Of a stretch of DNA of 64,000 bases, positions 63,127 through 64,000 are shown one piece after another. A model generated the notes under the pieces. That model was not told the origin of the DNA, did no database searches, and saw nothing but the letters and a program-made list of their open reading frames with translations. The position numbers and the translations under genes are program-made. The DNA is from Stenotrophobium rhamnosiphilum (GTDB lineage: Bacteria > Pseudomonadota > Gammaproteobacteria > Nevskiales > Nevskiaceae): the NCBI RefSeq assembly GCF_003052265.1, contig NZ_QANS01000005.1:124001-188000 (forward strand), given 5' to 3'. Numbering within the stretch: position 1 is the first letter of the stretch; every line of letters starts with the position of its first letter.

Positions 63127-63539
63127 AGATAGCTCCTCAGTAGATAGAGCGTTTTGCTCAATTCCGTTCTAACAATGGCGAAGCGCTCTTCACGTTTTTG
63201 CGAGAGTTGGCCGAGATAACGCCAGGCCAGATAACTCGCCATGGCGAACAGTAACGGCAACACAGCGATGGCATACATCCGATAAGGCGTATTCCATGTG
63301 AGCGCAACGATCAGCACTCCTGCGTACAACAGCGTCAGGCCAACCAGAACGGCAAGCAGTTGCATGCCCAGCATAAATTTTTTCAGGCGAGCACTTTCTT
63401 CCGCCCAATCCAATCGCGCCGCTTCCGCTATCGACGTCGCATGTTCGATCAGCAGACCGCTTGCCGTGCGCGCTAGGCGCACGGCATCCAGTAGCTCAAT
63501 CGCCACCTTACCCGCAGATGGTCCCGCTACTACGGACAT
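63123..63539 (-). CDS. YqjE-like phage-holin-family membrane protein
   Basis: A 138-residue protein with a helical N-terminus and two membrane helices (MLGMQLLAVLVGLTLLYAGV, MYAIAVLPLLFAMASYLAW), then a basic C-terminal helix (SQKREERFAIVRTELSKT). This is the layout of the YqjE/Phage_holin_3_6 family; it is not a prophage gene. ATG 63539 lies 11 bp after the DUF883 gene; the longer frame to 63617 overlaps that gene and is rejected. Confidence 0.78.
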   Translation of the reverse strand: MSVVAGPSAGKVAIELLDAVRLARTASGLLIEHATSIAEAARLDWAEESARLKKFMLGMQLLAVLVGLTLLYAGVLIVALTWNTPYRMYAIAVLPLLFAMASYLAWRYLGQLSQKREERFAIVRTELSKTLYLLRSYL

Positions 63540-63550
63540 TGCAGCCGACC

Positions 63551-63958
63551 TTAGCGACGTGCAACCAGCACGCCGAGCAGCAAGCCCAACGCAGCGCCGA
63601 TACCGACGGCCTTCCATGGCTCATGATTCACGTATTCGTTGGTTGCCGTAGCGGCAGCACGACCACGTTGCATCACGCCTTGAGCGGCTGAGTCCAGCGC
63701 TTCTTTGGCGGTACCAATGCGTTCCTGAATCTTGTCTTTGGCTTTCTTCAGTTCGTCACCCGAGAGCGAGGTGCTGGACTTGATCAGGTCTTCAATATCC
63801 GAAACAAAATTATGAAACTCACGCGACAAAGCGGACGACGAACCGCCAACTGCCTTAACCGCAGTGCCGACGCCACTATTGCTGCTGGCGCTGTTGCTCG
63901 TACTGTTGCTATTGCCGTTGTGACGATCGGATGGGCGATTAACGAGTGTATCTTCCAT
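63551..63958 (-). CDS. YqjD/ElaB-type DUF883 membrane-anchored protein
   Basis: A 135-residue protein. A Ser/Asn-rich N-terminus (about 1-40) is followed by an amphipathic coil (FHNFVSDIEDLIKSS, ELKKAKDKIQERIGTAKEAL). The C-terminal DUF883 signature is NEYVNHEPWKAVGIGAALGL with a final membrane helix ending VLVARR. E. coli relatives anchor ribosomes to the inner membrane in stationary phase. AGGAG precedes the ATG. First gene of a leftward yqjD-yqjE-yqjK-like operon. Confidence 0.88.
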   Translation of the reverse strand: MEDTLVNRPSDRHNGNSNSTSNSASSNSGVGTAVKAVGGSSSALSREFHNFVSDIEDLIKSSTSLSGDELKKAKDKIQERIGTAKEALDSAAQGVMQRGRAAATATNEYVNHEPWKAVGIGAALGLLLGVLVARR

Positions 63959-64000
63959 GTTTCTTACTCCTATTTATGACTAAGTCCGGCACCGCAGCAA

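Noticed and set aside
63123..63539. Holin-like protein as a sign of a prophage
   Set aside because: It is YqjE-type and sits in a yqjD-yqjE-yqjK-like operon; no phage structural or integrase genes are near.
1..64000. Many long antisense and shifted frames, e.g. 13147-14010, 21608-22156, 43889-44617, 58027-58665
   Set aside because: They lie wholly inside genes with clear family motifs on the other strand or frame and show no motifs of their own.

Overview
The window reads as a chromosome segment of a polarly flagellated gammaproteobacterium of moderate GC. By affinity it lies near Xanthomonadales, Nevskiales or Steroidobacterales. The evidence for this is a HexR-controlled Entner-Doudoroff (ED) cluster, an flhA-flhF-fleN-fliA-cheYZA-motCD-cheW flagellar block, a tonB-exbB-exbD-exbD cluster, and two GTAG-type REP palindromes. 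No rRNA, tRNA, IS element, prophage or CRISPR array was seen. The taxon is inferred from gene content only.

Layout. (1) 1-6.2 kb: divergent ED operons, zwf-pgl-glk-hexR leftward and edd-eda rightward, with a clear HexR operator between them. (2) 6.2-14.8 kb: a complete non-phosphorylative L-rhamnose pathway ending in pyruvate plus L-lactate (rhamnose dehydrogenase, lactonase, rhamnonate dehydratase, 2-keto-3-deoxyrhamnonate 4-dehydrogenase, 2,4-diketo-3-deoxyrhamnonate hydrolase). It comes with an IclR-type regulator, a FucP-like permease and an acyl-CoA synthetase. (3) 14.8-18.6 kb: a TonB-ExbB-ExbD-ExbD system with a TPR protein. Its upstream region carries the same 16-bp sequence found in front of the iclR regulator. 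(4) 18.7-22.5 kb: a FadR/LldR-like GntR regulator and lutA-lutC-lutB for L-lactate oxidation. (5) 22.5-39.5 kb: a glycoside and ester utilisation region with a TonB receptor, a lipoprotein esterase, a GH78 alpha-L-rhamnosidase, a tannase/feruloyl-esterase family enzyme, a type-B carboxylesterase, a GPH sugar symporter, a cytoplasmic GH5 glycosidase, an alpha/beta-hydrolase lipoprotein and two TetR regulators. (6) 39.5-59.5 kb: two chemotaxis sets and the flagellar assembly/motor block, all leftward. (7) 59.5-64 kb: REP repeats around an LVIVD-repeat lipoprotein, a HopJ-family protein, a small membrane protein behind a perfect 28-bp palindrome, a hypoxanthine-DNA glycosylase and a YqjD-YqjE-YqjK-like membrane cluster.

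How it fits together (inference). Regions 1-5 look like one catabolic locus for acylated rhamnosyl-glucosides. Esterases would remove acyl groups, the TonB receptor with the local TonB-ExbBD would import the glycoside, and GH78 and GH5 would release rhamnose and glucose. Rhamnose would be oxidised to pyruvate plus L-lactate and the lactate burned by LutACB, while glucose would enter the ED pathway beside it. The recurring operator-like sequence joining the rhamnose regulator to the TonB energiser is the main new observation. Product names come from motif and family recognition by eye; no database search was possible.
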